From: Coix lacryma-jobi var. lacryma-jobi
Lineage: Eukaryota > Streptophyta > Magnoliopsida > Poales > Poaceae
Direction of reading: 5' to 3'
Assembly: GCA_009763385.1 (NCBI GenBank)
Contig: CM019822.1
Coordinates: forward strand, 27,274,842-27,338,841
Length of the DNA stretch: 64,000 nucleotides
Shown: one piece after another, positions 46,201-56,958 of the stretch
Layout of the letters: every line of letters starts with the position of its first letter
Position numbering within the stretch: position 1 is the stretch's first letter
Translations under genes and position numbers: made by a program
Notes under the pieces: generated by a model
Database searches by the model: none
What the model saw: only the letters and a program-made list of their open reading frames with translations
What the model was told of the DNA's origin: nothing

Positions 46201-46841
46201 GACGCACCCTTTTGGACAAGCATGGATCTGCTCATACGGCATCTTAAGTGCACGAAGAAGTTTCTGTGACTCGTACGTGTTCTTCGGCAGAATGTGACCC
46301 TCCGGCAACAGGGTGCCCAAAATTGCCAACATGCCATCGAAGGCGTCTCGACTCAAGCTATACTGGGACTTGAACCCCATTAGGCGTCCAATGGCATCCA
46401 GTTGTGAAACCATTGTCTTTTCATGAAGGGGCTTCTGTGCCGAAGACATCATGTCGTAGAACGCCTTTGCGGTGTCCTCTGGCTCCCTCCAATCCTTCAC
46501 CGAATTGAGCCTCTTGAAAGTCTCCCATCATGTCTGCTACCCCCCGACATCTCCATCATACTCCTCGAGACGTTGTCTCACCACCTCCTCTCTAATCCGA
46601 TCGGCTTCACCATGGTGGACCCAACAAGTATAGTTTTCAACGAATCCGTACTTGTAAAGATCTACCCCCACGTTATTCTTATATTTTCTTTTCTTTTTCC
46701 CACATTTGCTGCAGGGACACGGCATCCGACTCGACCCTTTAGCAGCCGGACCAAACGCATGCTCTAAGAAAGCATTGGTCTTAGTAACCCATTTGTGCTC
46801 TTACTTGCGTGGCCCGTGTACATCCAGTCACGGTTATCCAT
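43232..46841 (-). pseudogene. CACTA-1 TNPD-like transposase, frameshifted
   Basis: Order from the 5' end: an N-terminal transposase-associated domain (ATG at 46841, MDNRDWMYTGHA, then KWVTKTNAFLEHAFGPAAKG and MPCPCSKCGKKKRKYKNN), the Transposase_21 core (46500-44980; CPKGCVLFRKDHEKATHCPK, LATDGFNPYGMM, PCPICKAAVKFTW, HYIDVMHTEKNIAEALFATL), DUF4218 (VLGMKSHDYHIWIERLLPAM, LELSYFFRQLCAKE-like, then CFPVERCLKVLRKKCRNKAK) and DUF4216 (44041-43232; YRFHTSSYEQSRPNRKT). Lesions: a shift near 46800 inside the N-terminal domain, one or two near 46520-46545, an inserted G near 44980 and a lost G near 44650. CACTA-3 is intact across the last two sites. Short introns interrupt the 3' part near 44290 and 44090. 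TNPD cuts DNA at the element ends. Confidence 0.88.
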
Positions 46842-47719
46842 CCTCTGGCATATACATATGTAAGCGAGTAATAAAACCAGCAATTGCATCTACACGGCAT
46901 TCCTACCATCTAATAGGAGAAGGATAGGTCCTAATCCCACCGAGGATGCGCAGATGGGTTAGTTTCCATGTTCTACTCCTACCCGAGACAGAATTTCGGC
47001 AGCACCTCCTCGCTGTTCTCCCGATACACGTCCTGGCAGGGAGAGTGTGTATCCGAAGAACAACGAGGAGGTGGTGCCGAAACTCTGACTCTGACAGGAG
47101 CAGAACATGGAAACTAGCTCATCTACGCATCCGCGGGCTGTCCAAATACGTGGACAATTCGAAAGAGATACGGTCGCAGATATGCAAAGGACTGAATATC
47201 TAAGACTGTATCTCTTTCGAACGGGAGACGTCTAACTAGGTTACGCGACCAAAGATCAGATACCTAAGGATACGGATAGAGGGGTTATACCTAAGGTGTC
47301 GGTGAGGTCAGGGTAGCGGGGCAGTGGTGAGTCGGGCAGTGGCGACACGACGCGGTGCAGGCAGACCCGCAACGCCGACGAAGACGATCGGGGTCGCCGA
47401 GTCCCTCCGCCGGGTCCTCCTCCTGCCAAAAAAAAGCATATGGTTAGTCTCGACCAAAAATTTCGGCAGCACCTCCCCTGCACGGCGAGGTTCCCAAAAC
47501 CTGCAGAAAACGTCGGCACGAAGGCCAACAACCACATGTATAGCAGACATAGTCACGAAGACCAACAATCACAATAGTACCAAGATGAGCCATATACTTT
47601 ACTACTAACACTAACACTAACACTAACACTAACACTAACACTACTAACTACTACTAACTACTAACTACTAACTACTAACTACAACTACTAACTATTTACT
47701 AACTACATAGGGCATACCT
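46842..47719. other. CACTA-1 5' leader and intron region with an imperfect hairpin and microsatellite
   Basis: It contains an imperfect inverted repeat (about 46945-47030 against 47045-47130; arms include gtttccatgttct and cagcacctcctcg) and (ACTAAC)n-rich sequence at 47603-47706. Segments such as gttcgaaagagatacag and gtaacctagttag recur in CACTA-2 at 53630-53700, showing shared leader sequence. No coding sequence recognised. Confidence 0.6.
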
Positions 47720-48200
47720 TCGTGACGAGAATAGCAAGAACGAGCTTCGGCGACGGCCACGGGGACGACCGAAGCGGCTTGACGACGAGGCCACTATTCT
47801 CCTCCTTGTCCTCCTCTCTTCTCCACTCCTCCTCTTCTTCCTCTCCTCCTCTTCCTCTCTCCTCCTCCACCTCCTCCCCTCTCCTCCTCCTCCCTCCTCT
47901 CCTCGGCACGGCGGGCCCGGGGCCGAGGGGCACGGCCCGGGGCGGGGGGAGCGGAGGCCGGGGCGCGGCGGGCGGGGGCCGGCAGGGCGCGGCCGCGGCG
48001 GCGGGGCGGCGCGCGGCCGGGCGGGGGGGCGCGGCCGGGGGCGCGCCGGGCGGGGCCGGGGCGCGACGCGGCGCGGGGGCCGGCGGCGCGGCGGCGGCGG
48101 GGCGGGCGGCGCGGCGGCGAGCGGCGGCGCGGCGTCGGGCGGTGCGGCTGCGGGTGCGTGTGTGCGTGTGCGGTGTGTGCGCGTGTGCTGGCCGAAAGGC
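47720..48200. other. CACTA-1 GC-rich leader
   Basis: Extremely G/C-skewed sequence (read 5' to 3' on the minus strand it is C-rich: cgccgcgccgccgcccgccc and similar). It occupies the place of the GC-rich first exon and leader known in En/Spm. Long open frames here are composition artefacts. Confidence 0.7.
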
Positions 48201-48229
48201 CGTTTTGTATTTTTTTTAATTTCGAAGGT

Positions 48230-48440
48230 CTTTGCCGAGTGCCAGATCGGCTGGCACTCGGCGAAGATCCTCTCTTTGCGCCGAGTGCCAGCCGATCTGG
48301 CACTCGGCAAAGAGGGCCACGTGGCACATACGCAGCGGCCAGCAGGCCACTCTTCGCCGAGTGCCAGCTGGCACGGCACTCGGCAAATATGCTCTTTGCC
48401 GAGTGTCAGCGCTGACACTCGGCAAAGGTTTTTTTTTTTT
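48230..48440. repeat. CACTA-1 subterminal block B
   Basis: About eight copies of tttgccgagtgcc and its complement, for example tggcactcggcgaag and ctgacactcggcaaag, lying inside the palindrome relative to the 5' end. Confidence 0.95.
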
Positions 48441-48450
48441 TTGAAATTTT

Positions 48451-49318
48451 GACACCAAATTTTTTGTGGGTCATCCCCACACTACCACTGTCAATATGTT
48501 CAAATTTGACAGTTTTTCAAAACTTTTCGTTATATTTTTTGACTTTATTTCTTTTTCTTTTTCTTGAATTTTCCCGAAATACGCAAGTTTGAACTGCGGG
48601 TGCATCGAATAATGGATTTTCATGATTTAAAAAATGTTATTCTTGTTCTTAACCGTATGTTGAGGCCAAATCCAAAACCTGACCCTAGGTTTCGATCAAC
48701 GTGCTCACGGGGCAACCCTCCAAATTACGTGCGGACGGTTTTTTAATTTATAGAAAATGCAAATTAATTCCGAAAATCGTGAAACTTGGCGAGATGTTGT
48801 TACATCATATGCGTATGCCGTGAAAAAAATTGAGAAAGTTTCGAGCAAGTTGTCACGTACGATGCTTACAAACCTGAACATCTCAACATGTGATATCTAA
48901 GCATCGTATGTGACAACTTGCTCGAAACTTTCTCAAATTTTTTTTCACGGCATACGCATATGATGTAACAACATCTCGCCAAGTTTCACGATTTTCGGAA
49001 TTAATTTGCATTTTCTATAATTAAAAAACCGTCCGCACGTAATTTGGAGGCGTTGCCCCGTGAGCACGTTGATCGAAACCTAGGGTCAGTTTTGGATTTC
49101 GCCTCAACATACGGTTAAGAACAAGAATAACATTTTTTAAATCATGAAAATCCACTATGCGATGCACCCGCAGTTCAAACTTGCGTATTTCGGGAAAATT
49201 CAAGAAAAAGAAATAAAGTCAAAAATATAACGAAAAGTTTTGAAAAACTGTCAAATTTGAACATGTTGGCCAAAGTACTGTGGGATGATCCACAAAAAAT
49301 TCGGTGTCCAAAATCCAA
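48451..49318. repeat. Palindrome in CACTA-1: two inverted arms of about 420 bp
   Basis: The left arm (48451-48870) and right arm (48898-49318) are reverse complements with few differences. Examples are ttcgatcaacgtgctcacgg against ccgtgagcacgttgatcgaa, and tttgaactgcgggtgcatcg against its inverted match near 49163-49182. The loop is under 30 bp. Both sides are followed by subterminal repeats. Confidence 0.95.
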
Positions 49319-49323
49319 AAAAA

Positions 49324-49874
49324 AACTTTGCCGAGTGCCACATGGACTGACACTCGGCAAAGAGGGGATCTTCGCCGAGTGCCAGCCACGTGGCACTCGG
49401 CAAAGAACAGCCCACGTGCTTTGCCAGTGCCACGTGGCTGGCACTCGGCGAAGACCCCTCTTGCCGAGTGCCAGACACGTGGCACTCGGCAACGAACAGC
49501 CCACGTGTCAAACAACGGGGTCACACGCTTTGCCGAGTGCCACGTGGCTGGCACTCGACAAAGAGGGGATCTTCGCCGAGTGCCAGACGGCGCGCACTCG
49601 GCAAAGCTAACGGGCCTGGAAGCCGTTTTGGTCCGCGACACTTTGCCGAGTGCTCGTGTTTGCCGAGTGTGCGGCACTCGGCAAAGAGGTCACTTCGCCG
49701 AGTGCTTTTCTTTGCCGAGTGTTGGGCACTCGGCAAAGCAGTCTTTGCCTTGTGCGCAGTCTTCGCCGAGTGCCAGATTTCCGGCACTCGGCAAAGAGGC
49801 TGTTTGCCGAGTGCCTGAAATTTGGCACTCGGCAAACTGGTCGGCACTCGGTGAAGCCTGTCTTTCCTGTAGTG
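49324..49874. repeat. CACTA-1 5' subterminal block A and terminal inverted repeat
   Basis: About 20 copies of tttgccgagtgcc and its complement, many paired as palindromes with gccacgtggc centres, ending tttcctgtagtg. Confidence 0.95.
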
Positions 49875-49877
49875 CAT

Positions 49878-50701
49878 GGAGCATTTAATGTTGGTAAAAT
49901 AAATAACTATTACTAGATTAGTTTGTAAATCACGAGACAAATCTTTTGATCCTAGTTAGCACATGATTGGACAATATTTGTCAAATACAAACGAAAGTGC
50001 TACATTTGAGAAAAAAAAACTCACTTTTCCAATCTAAACAAGGTATAAGCCGAAAATAAGTTGTAACTAGCTTTTTTGTTTGTTTTAAGTAAAAAAACTA
50101 TTTTAAGACTGATTTGTACGAATTAAAGTTAACTTATAGCTCGAACCAACCGAGCATTAAAGCGAACAGAGCATCAAGCGAACAGAGCCCTTGTTCGAGA
50201 TTTACACGCACCAGTGCCGGTAGATTTCCCGCGTCACACACGACACAAATAATGCAGATGGATCGGAGGAGATGCGGGATCATTTAACGCATGCGCCGCA
50301 CTTGCAACGCGCCCATGCCTGCGTCTCTGCATGACTGATGACTGCATGGTGATGGGAACATGAGTGCGCGGTGCCCCTCCTGTACTGTACGTGTGCATGC
50401 GGCTGCAGCGACGCGCCACATGCGCTCACAATAGCTTGAACAGTCGCGTTGGTCCCCAGCCGCCTACATACAGAGACCGGCCGCCACATCAGACACCTTG
50501 GCTAGCTCCATCGTTCCATTGGATGGCCATTGTGTTGAAATATGTTTAATGCGTTTGGTTTTCTCTCTAGTGGGTGCACTTTGGATGGGTTTGAATGGGT
50601 GTTGGTGAGTTAGGGTTCGGTTTAACAGAAAGTTAGGTTAGATAGGGTTTTGTTGGGTTTTTTTTGGCTTTGAATGGGTTGAACCATGGGTTCGATGTTG
50701 G
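49878..50701. other. Spacer between the head-to-head CACTA-1 and CACTA-2
   Basis: About 820 bases of non-repetitive DNA outside both transposons. No gene recognised. gttagggttcggtttaacag and nearby gttagg-like words at 50600-50660 are too few to call a repeat. Confidence 0.5.
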
Positions 50702-50721
50702 TTTCACTACAGGAAACTGAG

Positions 50722-51244
50722 GCTTTGCCGAGTGCCAAATTTCGGGCACTCGGCAAAGAGCCTCTTTGTTGAGTGCCGGGCATGTGGCACTCGGCAAAGC
50801 CCTAGCACAAGGCAAAGGATGCTTTGCAGAGTGCCCGACACTCTGCAACGAAAAGCACTCGGCAAAGGCACCTCTTTGCCGAGTGCCGTACACTCGGCAA
50901 AGATAAGCACTCGGCAAAGTGTAACGGACCAGACGGCATCCACGGCCGTTTGCTTTGCCGAGTGCCCGCCGTCTGACACTCAGCAAAGAGGGAGCGCTTT
51001 GCCGAGTGCCGGCCACGTGACACTCGACAAAGCGTGTGGACCTGTTCTGTGACACGTGGGCGGTTCTTTGCCGAGTGCCACGTGTCCGGCACTCGGCAAA
51101 GAGCAGCTCTTTGCTGAGTGCCAGCCACGTGGCACTCGGCAAAGCTTGTGGCCACGTGGTCAGTTCTTTGCCGAGTGCCAGCTGGCACGGCACTCGGCAA
51201 AGAGCTGCTCTTTGCCGAGTGGCGGCCTCTGGCACTCGACAAAG
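50722..51244. repeat. CACTA-2 5' subterminal block A
   Basis: About 20 copies of tttgccgagtgcc and ggcactcggcaaag, with cacgtgg-type centres. Confidence 0.95.
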
Positions 51245-51249
51245 TGTTT

Positions 51250-52166
51250 TTTTTTTGGATTTTGGACACCAAATTTTTTTGTGGATCATCCCCACAGTAC
51301 CATGGCCAATATGTTTAAATTTCACACTTTTCAAAGCCTTTTGTTATATTTTATGTCTTTATTACATTTTCTTGAATTTTCCCGCTTTAGCTGACGCAAG
51401 TTTGAACTGCGGGTGCATCGAATAATGGATTTCAATGATTCAAAATTATTATTGTTGTTCTTGAGTGTATGTTGAGGCCAAATCCAAAAACTGACCCTAG
51501 GTTTCAATCAACGTGCTCACGGGCAACACCACCTCCAAATTATGTGCGGGTGGTTTTTTAATCATAAAAAATACAAATGAATTCCGAAAATCGTGAAACT
51601 TGGCGAGATGTTGTTACATCATATGCGTATGCCGAGAAAAAAATTTAAGAAAATTTAGAGCACGTTGTCACGTACGACGCTCACAAATCTGCACATCTCA
51701 ACATGTGATCACATGTGAGAGGATGGCGAGATGTACTGGTTTGTAAGCATCGTACGTGACAACTTGCTCGAAACTTTCTCAAATTTTTTCTCGGCATACG
51801 CATATGATGTAACAACATCTCGCCAAGTTTCGCGATTTTCGGAATTCATTTGTATTTTCTATAATTTTAAAACCACCCACACGTAATTTGGAGGCGTTGC
51901 CCCGTGAGCACGTTGATCGAAACCTAGGGTCAGTTTTTGGATTTGGCCACAACATACACTCAAGAAACAATAACAATTTCGAATCATTGAAGTTTATTAT
52001 TCGATGCACCCGCAGTTCAAACTTGCGTCTAGCGGGAAAATTCAAGAAAATGCAATAAAGATATAACAAAAGGCTTTGAAAAAGTGTGAAATTTGAACAT
52101 GTTGGCCATGGTACTGTGGGGATGATCCACAAAAAATTGGGAGTCCAAAATCCAAAAAAAAAATAA
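51250..52166. repeat. Palindrome in CACTA-2
   Basis: Arms of about 430 bp (51250-51690 and 51741-52166) are homologous to the CACTA-1 arms, with a loop of about 50 bp (differs from CACTA-1, includes atgtgatcacatgtgagagg). Same place in the element: between blocks A and B. Confidence 0.95.
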
Positions 52167-52169
52167 TTT

Positions 52170-52446
52170 GCCGAGTGCCTTAGGTTGGCACTCGGCAAAG
52201 AACCGACCACGTGGCACAGTTCGGGGCCACATGTTTTGCCGAGTGCCACGTGGCTGGCACTCGACAAAGAGGGGATCTTTGCCGAGTGCCGGCATCTGGC
52301 ACTCGGCAAAGAACCGCCCACGTGTCTGCTGTTGCCGGTGATTGCCGATTTTTTTTTAAAAAAATTCTTTGCCGAGTGCCAGATCGGCGGCACTCGGTAA
52401 AGACGGGTTCTTTGCCGAGTGCCGCCGATCTGGCACTCGGCAAAGC
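52170..52446. repeat. CACTA-2 subterminal block B
   Basis: About nine copies of the tttgccgagtgcc motif in both orientations, ending just before the GC-rich leader. Confidence 0.95.
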
Positions 52447-52489
52447 TGTTCGAAAATAAAAAAATACAAAACCGGCCGGGGTTTCACAC

Positions 52490-53300
52490 TCACACTCACA
52501 CTCACACACACCCACACTTCACCCTCACACCCGCCGCCCCCGTCCGTCCGCCTCCCCGCGCGCCCGTGCCCCGCCGGCCGCGCCCCCCACGCCGCTCCAG
52601 CGGCCTCCCCAGCCCCCGCGCCCCGCCATTCGCCGGCCCCAACCCCCCCGGCCCCCCGCCCTCCGGCTGCCGACCCGGCCCTCCCGCCCGCACCGCCGTC
52701 GCCCCGTCCGTCCCCCGCCCGTGGCCCCCCCCCCCCCCGCCCCTCCCCGATTGCCAACCGCAGGCCCCCACCGCGTCCCCCCCTCGGCGCCCTACCTCCG
52801 CGCCCCCCTCGCTCGGCCCCGTCGACTCTCCCGCCCTCTCCGTCGCGCGCCGCCCCGCCGCGCCCCTCGAGGCCCGCTCCGTTGGAGAGGAGGAGAGGAG
52901 GAGGAGGAGAGAGGAGGAAGAAGAGCAGCCCCTGTCGCGCGGTGGGTCGTCGTCTCGCCGTCGTCGTCTTGCCGTTGTCGCCGTCATCGTTCATCGCCGG
53001 CAAGGTTAGCAGTAAGTTAGTATGTTAGTAGTTAGATTGTAGTAAGTTAGTAGTTGTGGTTTGTTAGTGTTAGTTACTTGTAAGCTAGTAGTTAGTACTA
53101 GTAGTTAGTAGTTATGAGTAGTAGTAGTAATTAGTAAGTAGTTAGTAGTACTAAGTAGTTAGTAGTACTAAGTAGTTAGTAGTAATAGTAGTAGTAAGTT
53201 CTTAGTAGTAGTAAGTCGTGAGTGTAGTAGTTGTGTTGTGTTCGTCGCGTAAGTCGTAGTAAGTAGTAATTAGTAGTTGAGTGCTTTTTATAGTTCTTGT
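52490..53300 (+). other. CACTA-2 leader: C-rich tract then TTAGTAG-rich intron-like sequence
   Basis: At 52490-52990 it is strongly C-rich with long spurious open frames in all phases. A donor-like site (gccggcaag|gttagc) at about 53003 is followed by a low-complexity gttagtagtaag-type stretch to about 53280. CACTA-1 has the corresponding (ACTAAC)-rich stretch on the other strand. Confidence 0.65.
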
Positions 53301-53722
53301 ATACTTTGCATTTTTTGTGTGCATGTAAGATAAGTTAGTACATGATATATGTGAAGATATATGTGGTTGTTGGCCTTCGTGCCGACGTTTTGTGTAGGTT
53401 ATGGTACCTACCTCCGTGCAGGGAGGTGCTGCCAAAATTTTTGGTCTGGACTAACCAATTTTCTCCTTTTTTAGAAGGAGGAGGACCCGTGGGAGGGACT
53501 CGGCGACCCCGATCGTCTTCGTCGGCGTTGCGGGTCTGCCTGCACTGCGTCGTCTCGCCACTGCCTCGACTCACCATCCCCCGCTACCCTGACATCACCG
53601 GCACCTAAGTATAACCCTCTATCCGTATCCTAGGTATCTGGTCTTTGGTCGCGTAACCTAGTTAGAAGTCTCCCGTTCGAAAGAGATACAGTTGGAGGCA
53701 CCTTTGCATATCTAGGACCGGT

Positions 53723-55913
53723 CGCCCCCGCGGGCGTCCTAGGAGGGAGTGGACTCCTCCTCGAGAGCCGACCCCCGAGGATACCCCCGACGCGACCCCT
53801 GACGAGGCAGGGCACGGCGACACTACCTCTTCGGACGACGAGGTGGCCCTGCCGGCAGCTGGAGGTTCCACTTCCTCTGGTTCGAGGGCAATCTACCTAC
53901 GCGGGCCCTCGCAGCTCCCGCAGCAGCCTCTCCCAGTTGGCCGTCGTCCGGTGATTCGACCCGTTGGCCACACGTAAGTAACCATTGATGTTATCACTAC
54001 TTGTTCATATGACATGTTGAAAATCGAACTTCAGACTAACAATTGTTCTTAATGACTCATGCAGTCAATGGAAGGTTGTGAGCGGAGGGGGCAAGGTTTG
54101 CCATATCAATGGCACCATGACTCTTCTGATTAGGAGGCACTTCCCTGGCAACGTCACCAACGCCGGGGTTGTCGGCCCGCCCTGGACGTGGGAGCAGTTT
54201 GGCGCTGTCCTGCTCGGCAACAACGGGACCCTTGCAGGCCGGATTAAGGCCGAGTTCTGGGTAAGTCTTCATCACACAACATTTCTCAATACTACGCATT
54301 CGTTGGAATAATCAAAGGTTACCCTATGTCTGTATGCAGCTTTACTGGACGTGCGAGCAGGGGAGAGAGGCCGAGGCGGACCGAGTGTTGGACAGAGTTG
54401 CCAAGTCCCGACTCACGGACATGTACCACGAGGCACGCGATCCAATGCATCATCTACGCCTACGCCGACTTGTGGGGTGAGAGGGTGACAAAGGCGCAGG
54501 CCAGAGAGAAGATGCGTGAGAGGGCGACCGACCTCACCAGGGAGCAGTACGAGCAGGTAAGTAGACGTGAAGAATATTTAGGCTTCAATTGATCTTCTGA
54601 ATATTACATAATTGACTTGATGTCATGCGTTCTGTCCTGCTTGGTGCCAAAAGTTCACGGATTGTTGGAAGGCCATCGTGGATAGGTGGCTTTCGGACGA
54701 GTGGGCTGAGAGGCACAGTGTGCACCGGGACTGCCGCCTGCAGATGGCTGGGGTGCCACACCACCAAGGCCAACCTTAGCCTCGACGCCTATGCAGAGAG
54801 ATGGGTACGCTCTACTGATTATTTTTTTTAATTCTAACGCTCAATACTCATTACTTGCAATCAACTCTGTGTCTTTCTTGCAGTCCCAGTCGCATGGTGG
54901 CGCGGAATGTAACTCATTTGTGGCGTACCACCTTGCCCACGAAGGCAAGGCGACCGCGCCGGAGACCCAGTACAACCCGGAGGATGGGTCCGACTCGTTC
55001 ACCAACTCGGGATCCTACACCAAGTTAAACGAGTACACGGTGGTGGCTCGCGAGCGCTATGGGGCGGACTACGATCCGGCCTCTCAGCCCCTAGACACGG
55101 ACCTGCTGATGAGACTGGGAGGAGGAAGGCAACACAGTCGCTTGTATATGGCCAGCAGCACAGTCTCCTCAGACTCTGTCCCCAACCTCGCCGAGATTCG
55201 ATCTAGCAGCACGAGCTCCTCCATGGCCATACGGCCAAGGCAGCAGACCATGGCGCAGCTTCAGGTTAGTACAGTTCAATTTATCGTCCATTACTTAACT
55301 TTCTTTTGCATTGTTTAATCCTTGCGGGACAAATATTGCAGGCCAAGATGCATGAGGAGATGCAGAGGTTCCAGGCCCAGCTGCAGGCTCAGGACGAGGC
55401 TCAGCAGGTGGTCCATCGCCGCGAGATGGAGGCCGCCCAAATGCGGGAGGCGCAGAGCTCGGCGGAGATAGCTCGCTTCTTTGGGAGTCTCAACATCCTA
55501 GGAGTGGTCGTGTCTCCCTCGTTGCTAAATCCGTATCTGCCGCCGCCGCAGCCGCCTCATAGTCCTATTGAGACTCCGGTGAGTATATATATGGTTGTTT
55601 TTTGCTTTCACTTCTTCGGTCGTACTAACGACGTCGCTTCTTCGTGCAGGTGCAGTCACAGGGTTCGGCGCCGTCCCCTTCGGGTGGCCCTTCGCCACAG
55701 TCTGGGTGTCCGCCTCCAAGAGGCCCTCCTCGTCTGCCGTACTACGTGTGGCCTGACGTTCCTCCTCAGCCCGGGTACTCCGGGTGGACTCTTGGAGGCG
55801 TTGTGCCGCCGTCCCAGTGGCAAGGTCCTCCACCGGCCGTCTCTTCGCAAGGGTGGGGGCAGTGGGGGCAAGGTGGGAGCTCTTCAGGCACTGGGGGCGA
55901 AGGTGAGCAGTGA
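53723..55913 (+). pseudogene. CACTA-2 TNPA-like gene (Transposase_24), frameshifted
   Basis: Exon ends by GT/AG: about 53723-53973, 54064-54260, 54340-54556, 54654-54804, 54884-55264, 55342-55578 and 55650-55913. Visible: GGSTSSGSRAIYLRGPSQLP, GGGKVCHINGTMTLLIRRHF, PPWTWEQFGAVL, SQSHGGAECNSFVAYHLAHE, DLLMRLGGGRQHSRLYM, a coiled-coil-like Gln/Met-rich exon (HEEMQRFQAQLQAQDEAQQV) and a Pro/Gly-rich end to TGA at 55911-55913. Two single-base insertions, near 54437 (after YHEAR) and near 54769 (before NLSLDAYAERW), break the frame when compared with CACTA-1. The 5' part was rearranged by the TNPD deletion, so the start is not certain. Confidence 0.8.
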
Positions 55914-56211
55914 TCGGCTTATGTGTTAGACTTATGGATTATGGAATACTCGTTTGTGTTGGACATGTGTTGGTTCAACTTTCACTTGTGATGCATGGAT
56001 GGACGTAATTGTGTGACATGTATGGATAATGCGATGGATTTATGTTGTTTTGTGATGGATGGACATGAATGTGATACATATTGTGATTTGTGTGATGAAA
56101 TATGGATATGAATGTGATATATATTGTGTTCGTGTGATGGAATATGATATGTAATATTATATTGTTTTGTGTGACAAAAATGAAAAAAACAAAAAAAGAA
56201 AAAAATTCCCA

Positions 56212-56760
56212 GCTTTGCCGAGTGCCACACTCGGCAAAGATGTCATGGCACTCGGCAAAGCTGGGCAGCATTTTCTCCAGTTCTGCCTCTTTGCCGAGTG
56301 CTGGCCACTTGGCACTCGGCAAAGAGGGCTTCTTTGCCGAGTGCCAGAGGCAGCACTCGGCAAAGATTTATTTTTTAAAAAAATAAACAGGTTTTTTTAC
56401 CGAGTGCCGAGTGCCGCCGACGTGGCACTCGGCAAAGAGGGCTTCTTTGTCGAGTGCCACGTCGGCGGCACTCGGTGAAGAATTTTTCAAAAAAAAAGAA
56501 AAAAAACCTTTGCCGAGTGCCTGCCACGTCAGCACTCGGCAAAGAAGCCGTCAAGTTGACGGTCGCTGTTTTCTTTGCCGAGTGCTGACTTGGCACTCGG
56601 CAAAGGCTTCGCCGAGTGCCCGATTTCTGGCACTCGGCAAAGAAATGGTCGGCAAAGGTTTCTTTGCCGACTAATCTTCGCCGAGTGCCGCACTCGGCAA
56701 AGCCTTTGCCGAGTGCAAAAGAGTCTTTGCCGAGTGCAGCCGGCACTCGACAAAGTCGGT
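56212..56760. repeat. CACTA-2 3' subterminal repeats
   Basis: About 20 copies of tttgccgagtgc and its complement up to the end of the element. Confidence 0.95.
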
Positions 56761-56958
56761 GTACCCTGTAGTGTTTTCTATATATTTGTATTGAACTATG
56801 TATGTAACTATGTATACATGTCTATTGGAAATAGATTGAGTCATTCATTGGCACCTATAGTAGCTTACTTCAACACCTGTACAACAAATTTTAGTCGGAT
56901 TTGTTAAAATTTTAAGCTGTAAACATGAACTTTTAGTTCTAATAAGCTCCGGTTTTAA

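Larger units (their letters stand above)
39910..49874 (-). mobile_element. CACTA-1: complete En/Spm-type transposon, 9,965 bp
   Basis: It starts CACTATAGGGAA and ends TTTCCTGTAGTG, with an exact 3-bp duplication CAT at each side (39907-39909 and 49875-49877). Arrays of the subterminal motif tttgccgagtgcc and its complement fill both ends. Genes run on the minus strand, so the 5' end is at 49874: subterminal block A, palindrome, block B, GC-rich leader, TNPD-like gene, TNPA-like gene, 3' subterminal block. Both genes carry frame lesions, so it is probably not autonomous now. Confidence 0.96.
50705..56773 (+). mobile_element. CACTA-2: internally deleted En/Spm-type transposon, 6,069 bp
   Basis: It starts CACTACAGGAAACTG and ends GTGTACCCTGTAGTG, flanked by an exact 3-bp duplication TTT (50702-50704 and 56774-56776). 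Plus-strand order is block A, palindrome, block B, GC-rich leader, TNPA-like gene, 3' block. It matches CACTA-1 in order but has no TNPD. The deletion junction is near 53724, where leader sequence passes directly into the TNPA-like first exon. It is non-autonomous. Confidence 0.96.

Noticed and set aside
47699..48418. Long Pro/Arg/Ala frames up to 239 codons in the GC-rich leader of CACTA-1
   Set aside because: Extreme composition leaves all frames open; they run into subterminal repeats and have no domain.
50600..50665. gttagg-like words as an interstitial telomere repeat
   Set aside because: The plant telomere unit is TTTAGGG in long tandem; here only a few scattered imperfect words occur.
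52356..53028. Frames of 160-219 codons in the C-rich leader of CACTA-2
   Set aside because: Same composition artefact; not conserved in frame with CACTA-1.
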